A stretch of DNA of 64,000 nt, taken from contig JAGVRJ010000002.1 of the NCBI GenBank assembly GCA_019059635.1, positions 2,170,001 through 2,234,000 of the forward strand, written 5' to 3'. Positions 34,029 through 45,837 of the stretch are shown in pieces. Every line of letters starts with the position of its first letter. The stretch's first letter is position 1. Both the position numbers and the translations under genes were made by a program. Source of the DNA: Proales similis. Its lineage: Eukaryota; Rotifera; Eurotatoria; Ploima; Proalidae. The notes below the pieces were generated by a model. It searched no databases and was not told where the DNA came from. It saw only the letters and a program-made list of their open reading frames with translations.

Positions 34029-35778
34029 ATGGTGAAGTTCGGCTTATTCGCTATTTTCCTCGCCTGTCTAACTTACGCTGGCTCGAGTTGGAAGCTCGAA
34101 GAGATTGGCGCCGATTGTCAATCGATTTTGGATGACTGGCTAAAAGCGGCAGATCCGAATCACAACTCCTTGAATGGTAGGCCTAGCGCTCTATCTGTCT
34201 AGTCGATGCTCAATTCAATAATTTTATTCTCTCAGATCTTAAAACACTTATTCAGTCTTCTAAGGCCGGTAACGGTCGACTCGAAAATTGCATGAGCTTT
34301 TTGGATCGAATGACTCAGCATCGTGAGGAACATGACCACGACCATGACCACGACCACGACCATGACCACGACCACGACCATCAACACGGACACAATCACA
34401 CTCACGACCACGATCATGATGGGGAGAAAGAATGCTCGCGAAAGATTGATGGTAAGTCAGATTGAATTTCGCCGCTCTTTTTTCGAGTAAACCTGAACCT
34501 ACCTGTTCTAGCCTACTTATTCGGAAGTATATCTCTGATCGGCATATGGCTTCTTTCAATGCTCTGTGTGGCAGTAGTGGGAAAAATGCCCAGAGGACGA
34601 ACGTATCTGATTGCGATATTGCGGGGTCTCGCAATCGGAACTCTTTTGGGCGACTCACTGCTTCACATTTTGCCCTCTGTAAATTTCAAAGCTCCCTCCT
34701 GACTCTACTGACTGGTCTAATGTATCCGCTCTTAAGATGCTTGGACTTCATGCTCATGCTCATGGTGATGATCATGATCACGGCCACTCACATGGCGAGC
34801 ATCGTCACGACGAGCACGATGAGCATGATCATGATGATCATCAGGAAGGACTAGAGGCTGTTTGGAAGCTGTGTGTCACTATTGGAGGTAAGAAATCTAG
34901 ATTTTCTCAGCCCCGGCCCAAATTTATGTTTGATTTGCTTTCAAGTGATATTCGTTTTGTGGATGATCGAGCACTTTTTCGATCATCATCATGAGCAGCA
35001 CAATCAAAACCACTCGGACACGGAGAGCTGCACGGTTACGATTGACAGTGTGTCCAAAGAACACAGCTCACAGATCTCGCCGACAACCGAGTCGTTTGCC
35101 GTTAAAGAAGTGGAAGTTAAAGTTGCACCAAGGCCAAAAGGCGTGTTAAACTTCAAAAATGTTCGGACCTCTGGATGGGTCGCTTTTGTTGGAGATCTGT
35201 TGCACAAAATAGCCGATGGCCTTGCAGTTGGCGCTTCTTTTAACGACTCACTCAGCCTAGGCTTTTCAACAGCCCTCACTATCCTGGCACATGAACTGCC
35301 TCATGAGCTCGGTAAGCTAAGTCTCGTTTCAACCATTTCCTTTCACGTGTTGATCGTTTCTTTCTCAGGTGACTACGCAGTGTTGCTCTCGGCAGGCTTC
35401 ACTTTCCTCACAATCCTCTTGCTAAATGCAATCACCTCTTTTGCTGGCCTTGTTTCGTTCTTGATAATAACAGCCGTTTCTCCCTCCGAGCTATTTCGCG
35501 ACTACATATTCGCCATTATTGTCGGCGTGTTTCTCTATTTGGCGCTACACAACATGGTAAATTCAAGTCTAATCTCTATTCAACTCAATGCAGACACTTA
35601 ATTGCGGCCCACTCTCACCAAGATTCCGCATACGAAGCAATACTTCAAGAAGGACGCGTACGGAAAGCGCAATTACGCGCTCATTATTTCGGTCATTGCA
35701 GCCTTCATGGTTGGCTGGGTCGCCATGCTTCTCTTGGCCGTGTTCGAGGAAGATATCAGAATAGAGATAAAATGCTAA
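34029..35778 (+). CDS. ZIP (SLC39, LIV-1 subfamily) zinc transporter, copy 1
   Basis: ZIP carriers bring zinc and related metals into the cytosol. A signal peptide (MVKFGLFAIFLACLTYAGSS) is followed by an ectodomain with a long His-Asp repeat (34326-34440), then eight membrane helices. A second His-rich loop (34745-34850) and a third His cluster (about 34978-35010) follow TM2 and TM3. TM4 reads LLHKIADGLAVGASF and TM5 reads HELPHELGD, the LIV-1 signature. The family's HNxxD in TM4 is HKxxD here. The last exon starts at 35623 after an AAG acceptor; this is the only choice I found that keeps the TM8 frame (SVIAAFMVGWVAMLLLAVFE). The related copy 2 lies 470 bp downstream in the same orientation. 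Confidence 0.88.
34326..34440 (+). repeat. His/Asp-coding hexanucleotide repeat
   Basis: Alternating CAC/CAT and GAC codons (GACCAC/GACCAT units) code for a HisAsp tract in the ZIP ectodomain. The third-base variation (CAC versus CAT) shows that it is held at the protein level and is not a fresh slippage product. Confidence 0.85.
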
Positions 35779-36246
35779 TTTTAGCATTCGTTTACTTTTT
35801 TTATATCTGACTTTTCTACTGATTCTACATTGCCCCATGAATGAAGGCTGAATACCAGAATTGACAAACTCCAAAAAAAAAAAATAAAACGACATCGATT
35901 CCTTTGTATTTCTTAAACTTTACCTGGGGCATTAGAAAATTAAGAGGGAGAGCAAACGAGAGTATCAGGTGATTGTTTGTAATTGCTCTTCACATTGAAT
36001 CTTTTATTTTCTTTCTTGGCATGTCTGAGCGGCTCATTATTCAGAAGATCTGTTTTGCCTTCTTGTTGCAGTGAAACGTGAGCGTTTTTGCATTTCAATT
36101 CATGCTTAAGCAAATTCACCTTTCAAGAGCAGTCGCGTCGGTTTTTAATTGCTTCACTGCGTATAAAAGCCTGAATGTGAAAGAGCAGCCAGATTCACAT
36201 TTAAAATTTTCACAAATTTCAGCTAGGAAGCTAAATTTAGCCAATA
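35779..36246 (+). other. Spacer between ZIP copies
   Basis: About 470 bp with the 3' flank of ZIP copy 1 (AATAAA near 35883) and the promoter of copy 2, including the TATA box at 36162. Confidence 0.6.
36162..36169 (+). promoter_or_regulatory. TATA box of ZIP copy 2
   Basis: TATAAAAG lies 85 bp upstream of the ATG at 36247. Confidence 0.6.
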
Positions 36247-38006
36247 ATGATGGAAAAGATGGCCGCTGCCGTCTTGTTTGCTCTGCTTTTGACCATTCCT
36301 TGCTTTGGAATATCGAGAAGCGACGACGACTTACCCTCGTCCACATATTTCTCTGACGAGCTCTTGGAGGAATTCGGAACTGGCGGCCTCTTGGATCTAG
36401 AAGGTAGCAAAAGCTTGGACCAAGCAGCTCATGTCTAATGTTTACAACTAATCATTCTGAAGCTGTTGAGAAAATTTTTTCCAAACTTGAAATCGCTAAC
36501 GATCATGATGACCACGAGGCTCGTCAGAAAGCCATCATAAGTGGTGGCCGTCGATCACTAATGCAAGCTCGCGACGGCAGCCATACGGTTAGAAGCAGCA
36601 GCTTGACTCTGAAGTTCTTTTTGTTTAACTTTGTTCGCTTAAGTGCTACTCGGCTGAAGATCTGTTCACCATATTTAAAAGTGACCTGACTGCCACATTC
36701 GACAGTACTGACGTAGGCGATCTGAGTGTAGCGTTGGTTTGGCTTGGCATCGAATGCCGCTCGACAGAGCATCATGATCACGATGAAAGCACGCAATGCA
36801 TTTCCAAAGGCTTAGGTAATATTCAAAAATGAATTCTGAGTTATCGAACGATGCTGATCAGAGAGACATTGAAGCATTCTTGTATGGAATCATTTCGATT
36901 GTCATCATATGGCTGCTCTCCATCATTTCGGTGGTGATTGTGGCCTTGATCAAAAAAGGCCAGCGATTCATTATAGTCGCTCTGAGCTCATTGGCTATTG
37001 GCGTCCTTCTCAGCGACGCTCTCTTGCACATTCTGCCGTCGGTGAGTTCAAGTAGGCGTTATTTAACTTCGGTGATCGCCAATTCAAATTAGGCTTTGGG
37101 ACTACACTCTCACGACGATGGCCACAACCACGAAGAAGAGGAGACCGAGCGCAGTAGTCAAGACCACATCTGGAAGATGATGGTTTCAATAGGCGGTAGG
37201 TGCTGGCCAGTAATCAAGTGCTAACTTGACTTTTTCAATTGGTCAAACTCAGTGCTGTTCATCTTGTACCTTGCCGACAGCTTCTTTTCTCATTCACACA
37301 ATCATGTTGGCGACAGTGATTCGTCAAATGGCAAAAACAGTTCATTCAAAGAACAGTTAAGTCCGAGCAATATGATCAACAGAGTTAAAAAGGCCGAATT
37401 CGGCGGCTGGATGGCGTTTGCCGGCGATCTGTTTCACAAAATCTGTGACGGAATCGCAATCGGCGCATCGTTTTCTCAGTCGGCTTCACTTGGAATCTCA
37501 ACAAGCATCGCAGTTCTGGTCCACGAGATCCCGCACGAGTTAGGTATGCTTGTTTGTCTCAATTTTTCCATCCGATTCAAGTGGGCAAGCCTTTCGACTT
37601 AAGGCGACTTTGCTGTGCTACAGAGTTCGGGCTTCTCTCTAATCATCATACTCATTCTGAACACCGTCTGCTCATTTGCTGGTCTCATTGCCTTCTTGAT
37701 CATCACTGCTTCTTCTCCTTCTGAGACAGTGGTTGAATACATTTTGGCGATTGTGTTTGGCATATTCATTTACATTTCGATCGGAATCATGGTGAGTCGC
37801 CAGATTAGCGTTTTAAATCTCAAATCTCAAACAATAAGATTTTTCTCTAGACTCAAAGAGTCAAGGCCTATTTCAAGAACCCGATGGAATTAAAGCAAAA
37901 AATAATTTTCGTTTTATTGGTGATAGTCTTCTTTATTATTGGATGGATAGCCATGTTCCTTCTGGCTCTATTTGAAGACAAAATTGTGATACCAAGCTCC
38001 TGTTGA
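36247..38006 (+). CDS. ZIP (SLC39, LIV-1 subfamily) zinc transporter, copy 2
   Basis: Second tandem ZIP gene, with about eight exons. MMEKMAAAVLFALLLTIPCF is a signal peptide. The ectodomain is poorer in His than copy 1 and contains Cys-rich segments (GIECRS, STQCIS). The TM1 and TM2 exons end HILPS as in copy 1. The TM2-TM3 loop has a short His cluster (LHSHDDGHNHEE). TM4 reads LFHKICDGIAIGASF and TM5 HEIPHELGD. As in copy 1, the M2-site Asn of HNxxD is Lys. The final exon starts after the acceptor CTCTAG near 37851 and encodes the last helix, ending in SSC. Expression is likely TATA-driven. The different His content suggests different metal affinity or regulation. Confidence 0.88.
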
Positions 38007-38326
38007 CTTTCTAGACTCTCATCAATCAGCTGATGAATAAAATTCGCATTTTAACAGAACCCCTTTGCTTTCTTATGGCTTAGGCCTTGAATGAAAACAA
38101 TTGAGAGCGGACAGCCGCTGCTACACAGCATCTCAACGGACGAGTGCTTTCGAATTTTGAAGACAAAGAAATGCTCGCACATTCATAATCAAGCCGCTAT
38201 CGGCTGCTGTTGTAAGAGTGCGTCAAGGACGTTTGTTCACAAATGACCTTCAACGAGCTAGGTGGCGAGTAAGGGGCATAATTCATTTAAAATTTCTCTT
38301 GTTAACGTTTCGTTACAATACAATCA
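38007..38326 (+). other. Spacer between ZIP copy 2 and HOGA1-like gene
   Basis: About 320 bp. AATAAA at about 38036 fits the 3' end of the ZIP gene. No clear core promoter element is seen before the ATG at 38327. Confidence 0.5.
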
Positions 38327-39638
38327 ATGGCTCATTTCAATCCTAGAATTCTTAAAAATCTCAACAGCAAAAAAGAACAGGCTCCAAATATGCGTTTGCC
38401 AATCATCAAAGGATCACATGGTAGAGCGAGTCTCAACGGCATATTTCCCTCCGTATGCGCGCCGTTCATGCCAGACAAGAACAGACAAGTGGACTGGGCT
38501 AAATTGGAGGAAAACATAAGCGATTGGAACAGACAATCAAACGACGGATTTGTGTTGAATGGAATCGAGCCAGAGTACAAATCAACCACTGGCGCAGAGA
38601 AGGCGAAAATCATCAAGCTGGTGAGGAAGCTCGTTATGCCCAACAAGTCTTTGATTTGCAAAGTCAACCGAGACAGTAAGCCAAATAGAATAATTGTTCG
38701 AATTTCCGCCCCGACTGTGAATTTTATGAAATTAATTCGAGCCAGGCTTGGAAAAAACGATCGAAATTTGTAGATCAGTTGATCGATACGGAGCAGACTA
38801 CGCGCTTCTATCTTTGTCAGATGGCCTGCTTTCTCGTGTTCGACCATTCAGATCAAGCGAGTACATTTCCCAAGTAGGCTTCTTGAAACCTGATGTACAT
38901 ACATTGAGCCTGACCAAAAGTTTTATTTGAATTAGGTGGCCACACATAGTCCAATTCCAATCATATTGGAAAGCTGCGGCGATGGAGCGAAAAAAGCGCT
39001 GCCAGTCGAATGCATTCATGACTTATCACATCATCCAAACATAGCCGGAATCATAGAGCTTTCCTCAAATGTGAATATCTTGTTTACTCGTTTGGATTAA
39101 ACGTCTTTACCGGCTTGTTTTTCGAAGCTCTCCAAAATAGCCAACATTAGCCAAGGGCGAGTAAGGCGCGATTTTACTATTCTCGCTCACGGAGTAGGAT
39201 ATTTGTTCGACGCGCTGGGAATCGGCGCATCTGGCTGCATTGCTCGGGCTGCTCCAATATTCCACAAAGAAATTGAGTCGCTGCTGAATTGGCACTCAAT
39301 TATGAACAGCTGTGCGCGAAACTCTAATTTACGCGATCAAATCACCTCCCAGGCGCACGAACTCCAACTTCGACTCTTTCTACCTGACATGAGTGTAATA
39401 ATCTGATCGAAGTTAATCATTTAGACGTTTAATTTGAATCATCACTCGTTCGAAGGTAACCAATATGCTCGGAGTGGCTGGTCTAAAGACTGCACTAGAG
39501 GCCAGCGGGTACCATGGCGGATCGGTGAGACCTCCTGCAAGGCCACTTGAAGAAGATCAACGGCAAACGTTGAAGAATGTTTTTGAAATGTTCGGTTTTC
39601 CTTGGAAACCCTCTGAAGAAGGAGTAGAAGAGAACTAA
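38327..39638 (+). CDS. HOGA1-like aldolase homologue without catalytic lysine
   Basis: Member of the DHDPS/4-hydroxy-2-oxoglutarate aldolase family (HOGA1 in mitochondria cleaves hydroxyoxoglutarate). About five exons give a (beta/alpha)8 protein of family length. Recognisable HOGA1 segments are GIFPSVCAPF, DGFVLNGIEPEYKS, GADYALLS, HSPIPIILES, HHPNIAGIIELSS and the end GVAGLKTALEASGYHGG. The Schiff-base Lys of the family (GMKDS in human HOGA1) is Ile here (GIIEL, about 39045). The Tyr of ILY is Glu (ILES), and the GSNGE phosphate/carboxylate loop reads GIEPE. The Arg/Lys-rich N-terminus could be a mitochondrial signal. The frame is intact and conserved regions remain, so it is probably an expressed pseudoenzyme. 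Aldolase activity is not expected. Confidence 0.85.
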
Positions 39639-40126
39639 ATCGAACTTGACTCCACTTCAATCAGGGAGCATATAATATATCAAGTGAAATCCTATTTATT
39701 CATTCTTAGCCTCTGAATTTATGTTTAATAAATTATTTGTAGAAAACAAGCGCTTTGAAACGAAAAATGATTATTTATTCGAAAAAGAGAGGAAACCCGA
39801 CGCTTAACAATCGGACCTAACTGGTTATTTGAGAACTAGGAGACGAAGAAAAAGAGACGTAGAAGAGACGAAGAATGTAGAAGTTGAGGACGATTGGCGC
39901 AGCTTAGATGTCTGATGAAAATTCTCTCAAGTCAAGCAAAAGGTTGGAGAAAATGAGGATTTTAAAGCGAATCATTTTGGCTCAATATTTGTATCCAAGT
40001 TGGTCAGAAAATACATTTTAAAAACATAAAGAAATGCATGGGCCCAAAATGCATTCGTGAAACAGTGGATTGAAAAGTCGCTATTAAGTCGATGACAGGT
40101 AAGTCGGATCATAACGAACTCTATAT
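39639..40126. other. Convergent intergenic region
   Basis: About 490 bp of 3' flank between the HOGA1-like gene (plus, AATAAA near 39727) and the CTR1 gene (minus). No gene is seen. Confidence 0.6.
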
Positions 40127-41168
40127 TTAATGGCAGTGCTCGTTCACATCGAGAGTTGACAGACGCCTGAGGCCAAACAAGAAATAGCCCAGACCGGCGC
40201 CCAAGACCACGCTGAGACACAGCCAAGTGTTGTATGTCATAAAGACCAGCATGAGCAAATAGCTGACTGTGATTTGTAACATGTGCAGCAGCGTTTGAAT
40301 CAGGTGTCCCGAGCTGAACAGGCTGGCCCTAAATGTAAAAAAAAAAAGAATGATTAACAACTGCAGGCGAATGAGATCCAAATTCAAATTTTGAGCAGGT
40401 ATTGGATTTGAGGCTAATTGTTTCATACCCATAGCTTTTGAGAATGATTATAGCGCTTCCACCCCGAGCTGGATGGGCACTGCTTTGATTGCTGCTGTCA
40501 ATAATCACAACCGCCTCTTCATCAACTGGTCGTTTTGAATCTTTTGAGCCGATATTCTCATCGTTTAGTAGCTTATTGCTTTCATTTGATTTATTTCTGT
40601 TAGCAATCGAGCAGGACAGGGAGGAAATTTGAGGGCAGGGGAGCAGCAGCGGCCATTATTCAGTTAATTACCCGTAGTTGAGTTGAGTTCTCCCTAACTC
40701 GGCCTGCTGTCTCTTGGCGATATCACGATGCAATAAACGTTCTCTGAATTGTTTTATTCCTTCGTAGAGCGCTGCGGCGATGAAAAGCGCCACACAAGAT
40801 ATAAGGAACACTGCGGTTCAAGTATAAACAATCGAATTCAACCAGTCATTGACGAATGAATGTGTTGCTGACCTGCCAGAGTCTCTGTTTGCCAAAAGTC
40901 GAACAAAATGGTCTCTTGGAATCCTCCGTGGAACGTCATCTTGATTAAGTGGTCATTTTGAACTGTCAAAACAGACCGAGCAGAAGATCTAATTTCCAAC
41001 CATCATTCCGCCGTGCAGACTGTGACCGCCCATGCTATGGTCCATGGCATGATGGGCATGCTCACTGTTGTCCATTTGACTATTCTCAGCCGCCGCCTGC
41101 TTCAAATGTTTCATGCATTTGGTGGTTGTCTCAACCACAGCTTGCGCCACGCTCTCAGCCGCGCTCAT
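40127..41168 (-). CDS. CTR1-type high-affinity copper transporter
   Basis: Trimeric plasma-membrane Cu(I) importer of the SLC31 family, in about five exons and about 250 residues. The extracellular N-terminus has His/Met clusters (HAHHAMDHSMGGHSLHGGMM). An exon with MTFHGGFQETILFDFW leads to TM1 (LFIAAALYEGIKQFRERLL). A polar intracellular loop is followed by TM2, which contains the copper-selective MxxxM motif (LMLVFMTYN), and TM3 with GAGLGYFLF, the GxxxG packing motif. The C-terminus is NEHCH, the conserved HCH metal-transfer motif. All functional motifs are present. The first exon must splice at GTTGGA right after HGGMM, because reading on meets a stop. The neighbourhood also has two zinc importers, although the genes are not co-oriented. 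Confidence 0.92.
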
Positions 41169-41541
41169 CGCTCTGAATCTACTCTGAGGAATAAATTAGC
41201 GAACGGCTTGAATCGCAAACGGGAGTATTTTGTCATAGTGTGAGCAAGGCGGCTGTGAGAAGTGAAATGGCTTAGATTAGGAACGAAATGCGAACGTGAA
41301 TGGGCGTATAAGTACATGCGCTCGCTACACAGCTTATGCGTACGAGGCATTGCTAGCTAGCTGCGCTCAAATATTTGCATGCTGTTGGTTCAATCATAAT
41401 TATTACGATTCTGGTCGTAACCGTTGATCAAAAGAGGGCGGTATTGGCATTCGAAAATACGCCAGCAGAATGCGTTTAATGACCACGTTGCGAAATAAGC
41501 CCACCCATTCACGTAAATAATAATTAAAAAGTGAAGGTGCT

Positions 41542-41766
41542 ATGGCCGCGCACGATTCTAAAAGGAAATTGTTGTTCACATTGACTTGGGAACACGACAG
41601 TGTCAAGCTCTGCTCTGTGACCTCAACACTGCTCTCGTCAATGTCCGATGTGTTTTCGCGATTTCAAAGAGCCATAACAAAGTGCATTGTCATCAGTGTC
41701 ATTGCGATCGGCCTAGGGTTGGTTTTAAATAAGCATGTGAAGACTGAGCGCGTGAGCCTCTACTGA
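41542..41766 (+). CDS. Possible small single-helix protein
   Basis: ATG-initiated frame of 74 codons in the gap between the CTR1 start and the end of the second TRPC gene. Its C-terminal half has one hydrophobic stretch (CIVISVIAIGLGLVLN) flanked by basic residues, as in small mitochondrial inner-membrane subunits. I recognise no family, and the frame lies in a promoter region, so it may be chance. Confidence 0.25.
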   Translation: MAAHDSKRKLLFTLTWEHDSVKLCSVTSTLLSSMSDVFSRFQRAITKCIVISVIAIGLGLVLNKHVKTERVSLY

Positions 41767-41873
41767 GAAGGAGAAGAAGAAGACTTTGAGCAGGCATCAT
41801 GAGACGTGAAAATCATTTATTTCGAGGCGAGCTAATAGATAAGATAAAAAAAAAAGAGACGGAGCTCATCTGG

Positions 41874-44800
41874 CTAGCTCAGATGTTCGAACGATACTCG
41901 GCTGCTGCACGTCTCAGAACTGGTCGCCTCTCTTTCGCCGACATCTTCTAGTACACGAGCAAGAGTGGTGCGAACGCGAAACAAGCTGCGCAGCCTATTG
42001 CATGAGCTAGACTTAACCGGCTCAAGAACTGGTTCACTTTGTGCATCGTCGTCTTCTTCACTTTTCGAAAGAAATTTCAGCTCATAATTTCGAAGACATT
42101 CACTTTTGTCTGCATCGCTCGGATCTATGAGCTCTCTGCCCAGCAAGCAAATGCCAAGGTGCAAATCGGCCAGCAGCTTGCGAGTGCCCTTTTTGTCTTG
42201 AGTCAACTCATTGAGCATCTCAAAACGCAGCGTCTGCAAGTCATGTTTCAGCTCTTCAAAATTGGCATCCAGTTCGCTGTCGGCAAAGTCCTTCTGGCTG
42301 TGAAGAAGAAACCTTTTGACCATTCGCTGTATGACAATCGAATAGGTCAGCTTGCTCTCTGCGTCTTTCTCTGGGGTCTGTTGATCACCTGACTTGTAAT
42401 TTTAGGTCAGCTTTATAATTGCCCGACTAAAAAGGCTTGTTTAACTTACTTTCTTGTCCTTGTCGCCGTCAAGTCTTTTCAGTGATTTGCTCGATTTTAA
42501 ATCTCGCCAATAGTGAAACGCGTTCACTATTTGTTCGGGCGTTGGAATGAGATTGAAAGGAACTGCCAAGTCGATTCCTTCTCTGATGTATTCCATGTAA
42601 AGTTTGGTGCGAGCAAATTTCCATTCGACGTCTGCGTCTTCCTATGATCGTTTTAGAGTAAAATAAAGCACTCGCGCGTAGGGCGAGGAAAGAGCTTACC
42701 AGGATTCTCTCATAAGACTTGGTCATCATTGCTATGATCATGTTGAGAAGGACAATTATGCTGGCGATGTGAAACGTGCCGTAAAAGACCGAGCCGATGA
42801 TCTCGGTTATTTCGTTTTTAAACGGCTTGAGCTCTGTTGCGTCTGGCTCACCGTAGCCGAACAATGACCAGAACATGACGCGCAAAGTCAGAAAAATTCT
42901 GTCCAATCAGTCACTGAGCAAAACATTCGTCTCAGTTGAGAATGGGTTAAAACTCACGTTCCAAAGTTGGCCTCCGCATTTGTTGCGCTTGAGTTGGTCT
43001 CCAAGTCAAAGTGATCGACGATTTGTACGCTCATGCGCACCTCTCTCGAGTAGTACCAGAACAAGTTATTAATCGAGAACGAGAACGCAAAAAAGATGAT
43101 CAAAAATATTGCAATGAACCGCATGATGTCCTGCACGTTCGTTAATTCATTAAACAAGCATCGGGAAAAGAGAGACCGAGCCTACTTACGTTGATCATTT
43201 TGCCCAACGTAATCTGCAGAGGTCCGAGGTCTGAGTTGGCCGGCAGCAGAAAGCAAATGCGCAGAAAACTGAACAAATTTGCAAACGCGAATAAGCACTC
43301 GGCCATGTTCAGTGGATCCGACGAGACCCAGTAGAAACGGTCTATTTGCAAAAGACTTGATTGCTCTTTTAGTTGATGAGTGAAGCATTTTATTTGCCCG
43401 ACCTGCGTTTATTTGATAGAATGTAGTGAACACGTCCTTTTGGGCATTTTCATCTTCTGGGCTCAGATTGTTTACTCTCGACCAGAATCGATCGGTTCCA
43501 ATCTTTTCCAGGGAAAGGCTCGATACGACAAGACAGTGATACTTGAGCGCGAACGAAGCTGTATAGAGGACGAGCAGGGTCAGATCGTTAATATTGCTCG
43601 AGCTCTTCAAGTAGTCCTTAAAGCCAGAGCGATATATTTGCGCCAGCTCATTCACCAGCATTCCTAAGCCAAAATTTGAAAAGCACCGCCCCGCAAAATA
43701 ATGAGTCTGTCTCTCTCTCTTACCCAACAAGTAAACGGTAATTATCAAATCGATTGACTGCGGAGCGACCGTACGCAAGCTGAAATCGTTCAAATAAAAA
43801 CGAAATCTGAGCTGCTCATTTGAGATGTAATTGGTCATGTTGACCGCAAGCTCGGGGAATAGAGACGAGAATTTTGCGCGTGAACGTTCGATCTCGGCAA
43901 ACTGAAGACTTGAAATAATTATAACCACAACAAATGCCATGTAGGAGACCGTGTGGCCTATGAATTTCACACAGGGCTGCGCAAGAAATCGGCTTGTCTT
44001 GGCAACAAAGAAAGATAAACGCAATTCAAAATGAAATATTAGCTTTGCTCCGAATACCTTGGCACGAGGGGCCACAATGTAAATGGCGATCAAAAATGGC
44101 ATTAGAATCAGGTAGGTGATAATCACCAGACTTGCTGTGAGAACATTTAGCTTGGCGAACCAGTTCATTCCCGAGTACCAGATTTCGACCAGTTTTTGCT
44201 GGCAGTTTGGATGAGCGACAAACTTGCTCGCAAATTGAATTGGTTGATTACTTTTAAAAATTAAATAAAGTAAGTTCAAGTAGCCACTTACGCCTTTTTC
44301 TTTGTACTTAAGGGCGAGATCAATCCGAGCGAGTCGCTCGTATTTCTCATCACTTTCTTTGCCGGTTTTGTTCAGGACAATGTCCAGCTCGTCTCTTCCT
44401 CTCACATGGTTCATAAGACGCACAATATAATTACTCAAGTTGTTGGCAAGTTGAAGATATTCATTCTGAAACAAACGAATGGGGCGAGGTTAGGTCCTAT
44501 ACAACAAAAAAAAAGACGAGAATTACCTTGAAAGATTTCTCTTTGCGAGCCAGCTCTCTCAGCTCATGGCCAAGTTCAAAAGCGCTCAGAATGGGATCAA
44601 GACTGACCAATGAGATGTAAGTCTCACTGGCCAGGCCTCTGTACGCATTCAGACGTGATTGGGCATGCCGAAGCGAGTCGAATTTGAATCTATTCTTACA
44701 CTCGATACATTTACAATCAAAGTGGTGCGGCTTAACAATTCTGTCGCCTTTGCACAACAAATGCTGCACAATTTCAATTCGGTTGTACTGAGCGGCCAAC

Positions 44801-45285
44801 ATAAGCGGAGTAATATCGGGCGAAAATTGAAGATCATCCGAACTCGAATGCTGCCAGAACGAGTCCGAGTTTCCGTTCAAAAGCTTATTGGCGTTGATTG
44901 CCAGGTACCTCGGGTGCTTTAGGATAAGTTCGGCAATCTGATTATGGCCCAAGTAAATTGACAGCAAGAGCGAATCGCGAAGCTTAGAACTGTCCGATCT
45001 ATCCAATAGAAGCTTGACCACTTCGAAATGCTCGTGTTCTACTGCCAAACGAAGCGGAGTTCGGCCAAGGTCGTCTGTTATATCCGCACTGAAGTCGGGC
45101 ACCTGTTCCAGTATTTTCTTTACGGTCGGATAGTCTCCATTGTCACAGGCGTCAATGAATCGCTCGTTTATGTCCAGCTTGAAAAACAAACTTCCTAGTT
45201 GAATGAGTTTGCGTTCGACTCAAAAGCTATTTACCGACAAGAGCTCTACGTTGAGTTTCTTTCGGTTCTTGCTTTTTCGAACCAT
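41874..45285 (-). CDS. TRPC-type cation channel (complete)
   Basis: Complete paralogue of the channel at the left edge. The start [12 protein letters not shown] at 45285 is a short first exon, joined by an AAG acceptor to [16 protein letters not shown]. Ankyrin repeats follow ([40 protein letters not shown]), then the zinc-binding His/Cys cluster typical of TRPC ([13 protein letters not shown]) and the linker helices ([12 protein letters not shown]). Six membrane helices follow. The pore reads [15 protein letters not shown] near 42840 and S6 reads [14 protein letters not shown] near 42740. The TRP box [14 protein letters not shown] is near 42610. The tail has KRFLLHSQ and an acidic region. 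It is probably a receptor-operated or store-operated calcium-permeable channel. The tail differs from the left-edge copy. Confidence 0.9.
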
Positions 45286-45837
45286 TATCTCGTTTGCTGA
45301 GCAGAGCTCTTCCAACAAAATTAAATTTGACTAAATGCTTCAGCACTGCGATCGGCATCTATTTATACGTCTTTTGACGAGACGTCACTTGCATGTGAAC
45401 ATTCACGTTGCCTTTTCTTTTTCTTGACAAGTGGCTGGCTACTTGTCATGCACACAGCTTGGCCAATTAAAATTTCAAAATTTCCGCCCAGCTCCAACAA
45501 GCACACATGTTATCTCGTTATGTAAGCTTCGAATTTTGTATCTCATCCGATTGATGGCTATCATGAGCAAGAATTTCCTCTAATTAGCTAATGCCAACCT
45601 TTCATAGGCTTTGCCTTATTGGCAAACAAAAGTATCGACTTGATCTTGAAAATTCAATCTATGACAATTGCTCCCACAGACAGAGTTCGGAGAACAAGAT
45701 TGTCTTCATGTCTTCATGTTCGATCCGCATGCTCACCATAGGCACGTAACCATAGGGACGCATAATATGCATGCAAATGTCAATCGCTCTTAGAAGTGTG
45801 GATTCGTTTTACTTTTCGAAACTAATCACAGCTCAAG
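45286..45837. other. Divergent promoter region, TRPC and EVG1-like genes
   Basis: About 550 bp between two head-to-head genes; it should hold both promoters. TATTTATAC near 45359 could be a TATA element for the TRPC gene on the minus strand. No open frame of interest is seen. Confidence 0.45.

Noticed and set aside
34232-34658. Minus-strand Val/Met-rich and Arg/Gly/His-rich frames over the ZIP His repeat
   Set aside because: They are reverse-strand readings of the CAC/GAC repeat, so repetitive composition alone makes them long.
35557-35622. Possible frameshift or lost stop codon in ZIP copy 1 before the last helix
   Set aside because: Using the earlier CAG acceptor breaks the TM8 frame, but the AAG acceptor at 35622 restores it cleanly, so no frameshift is needed.
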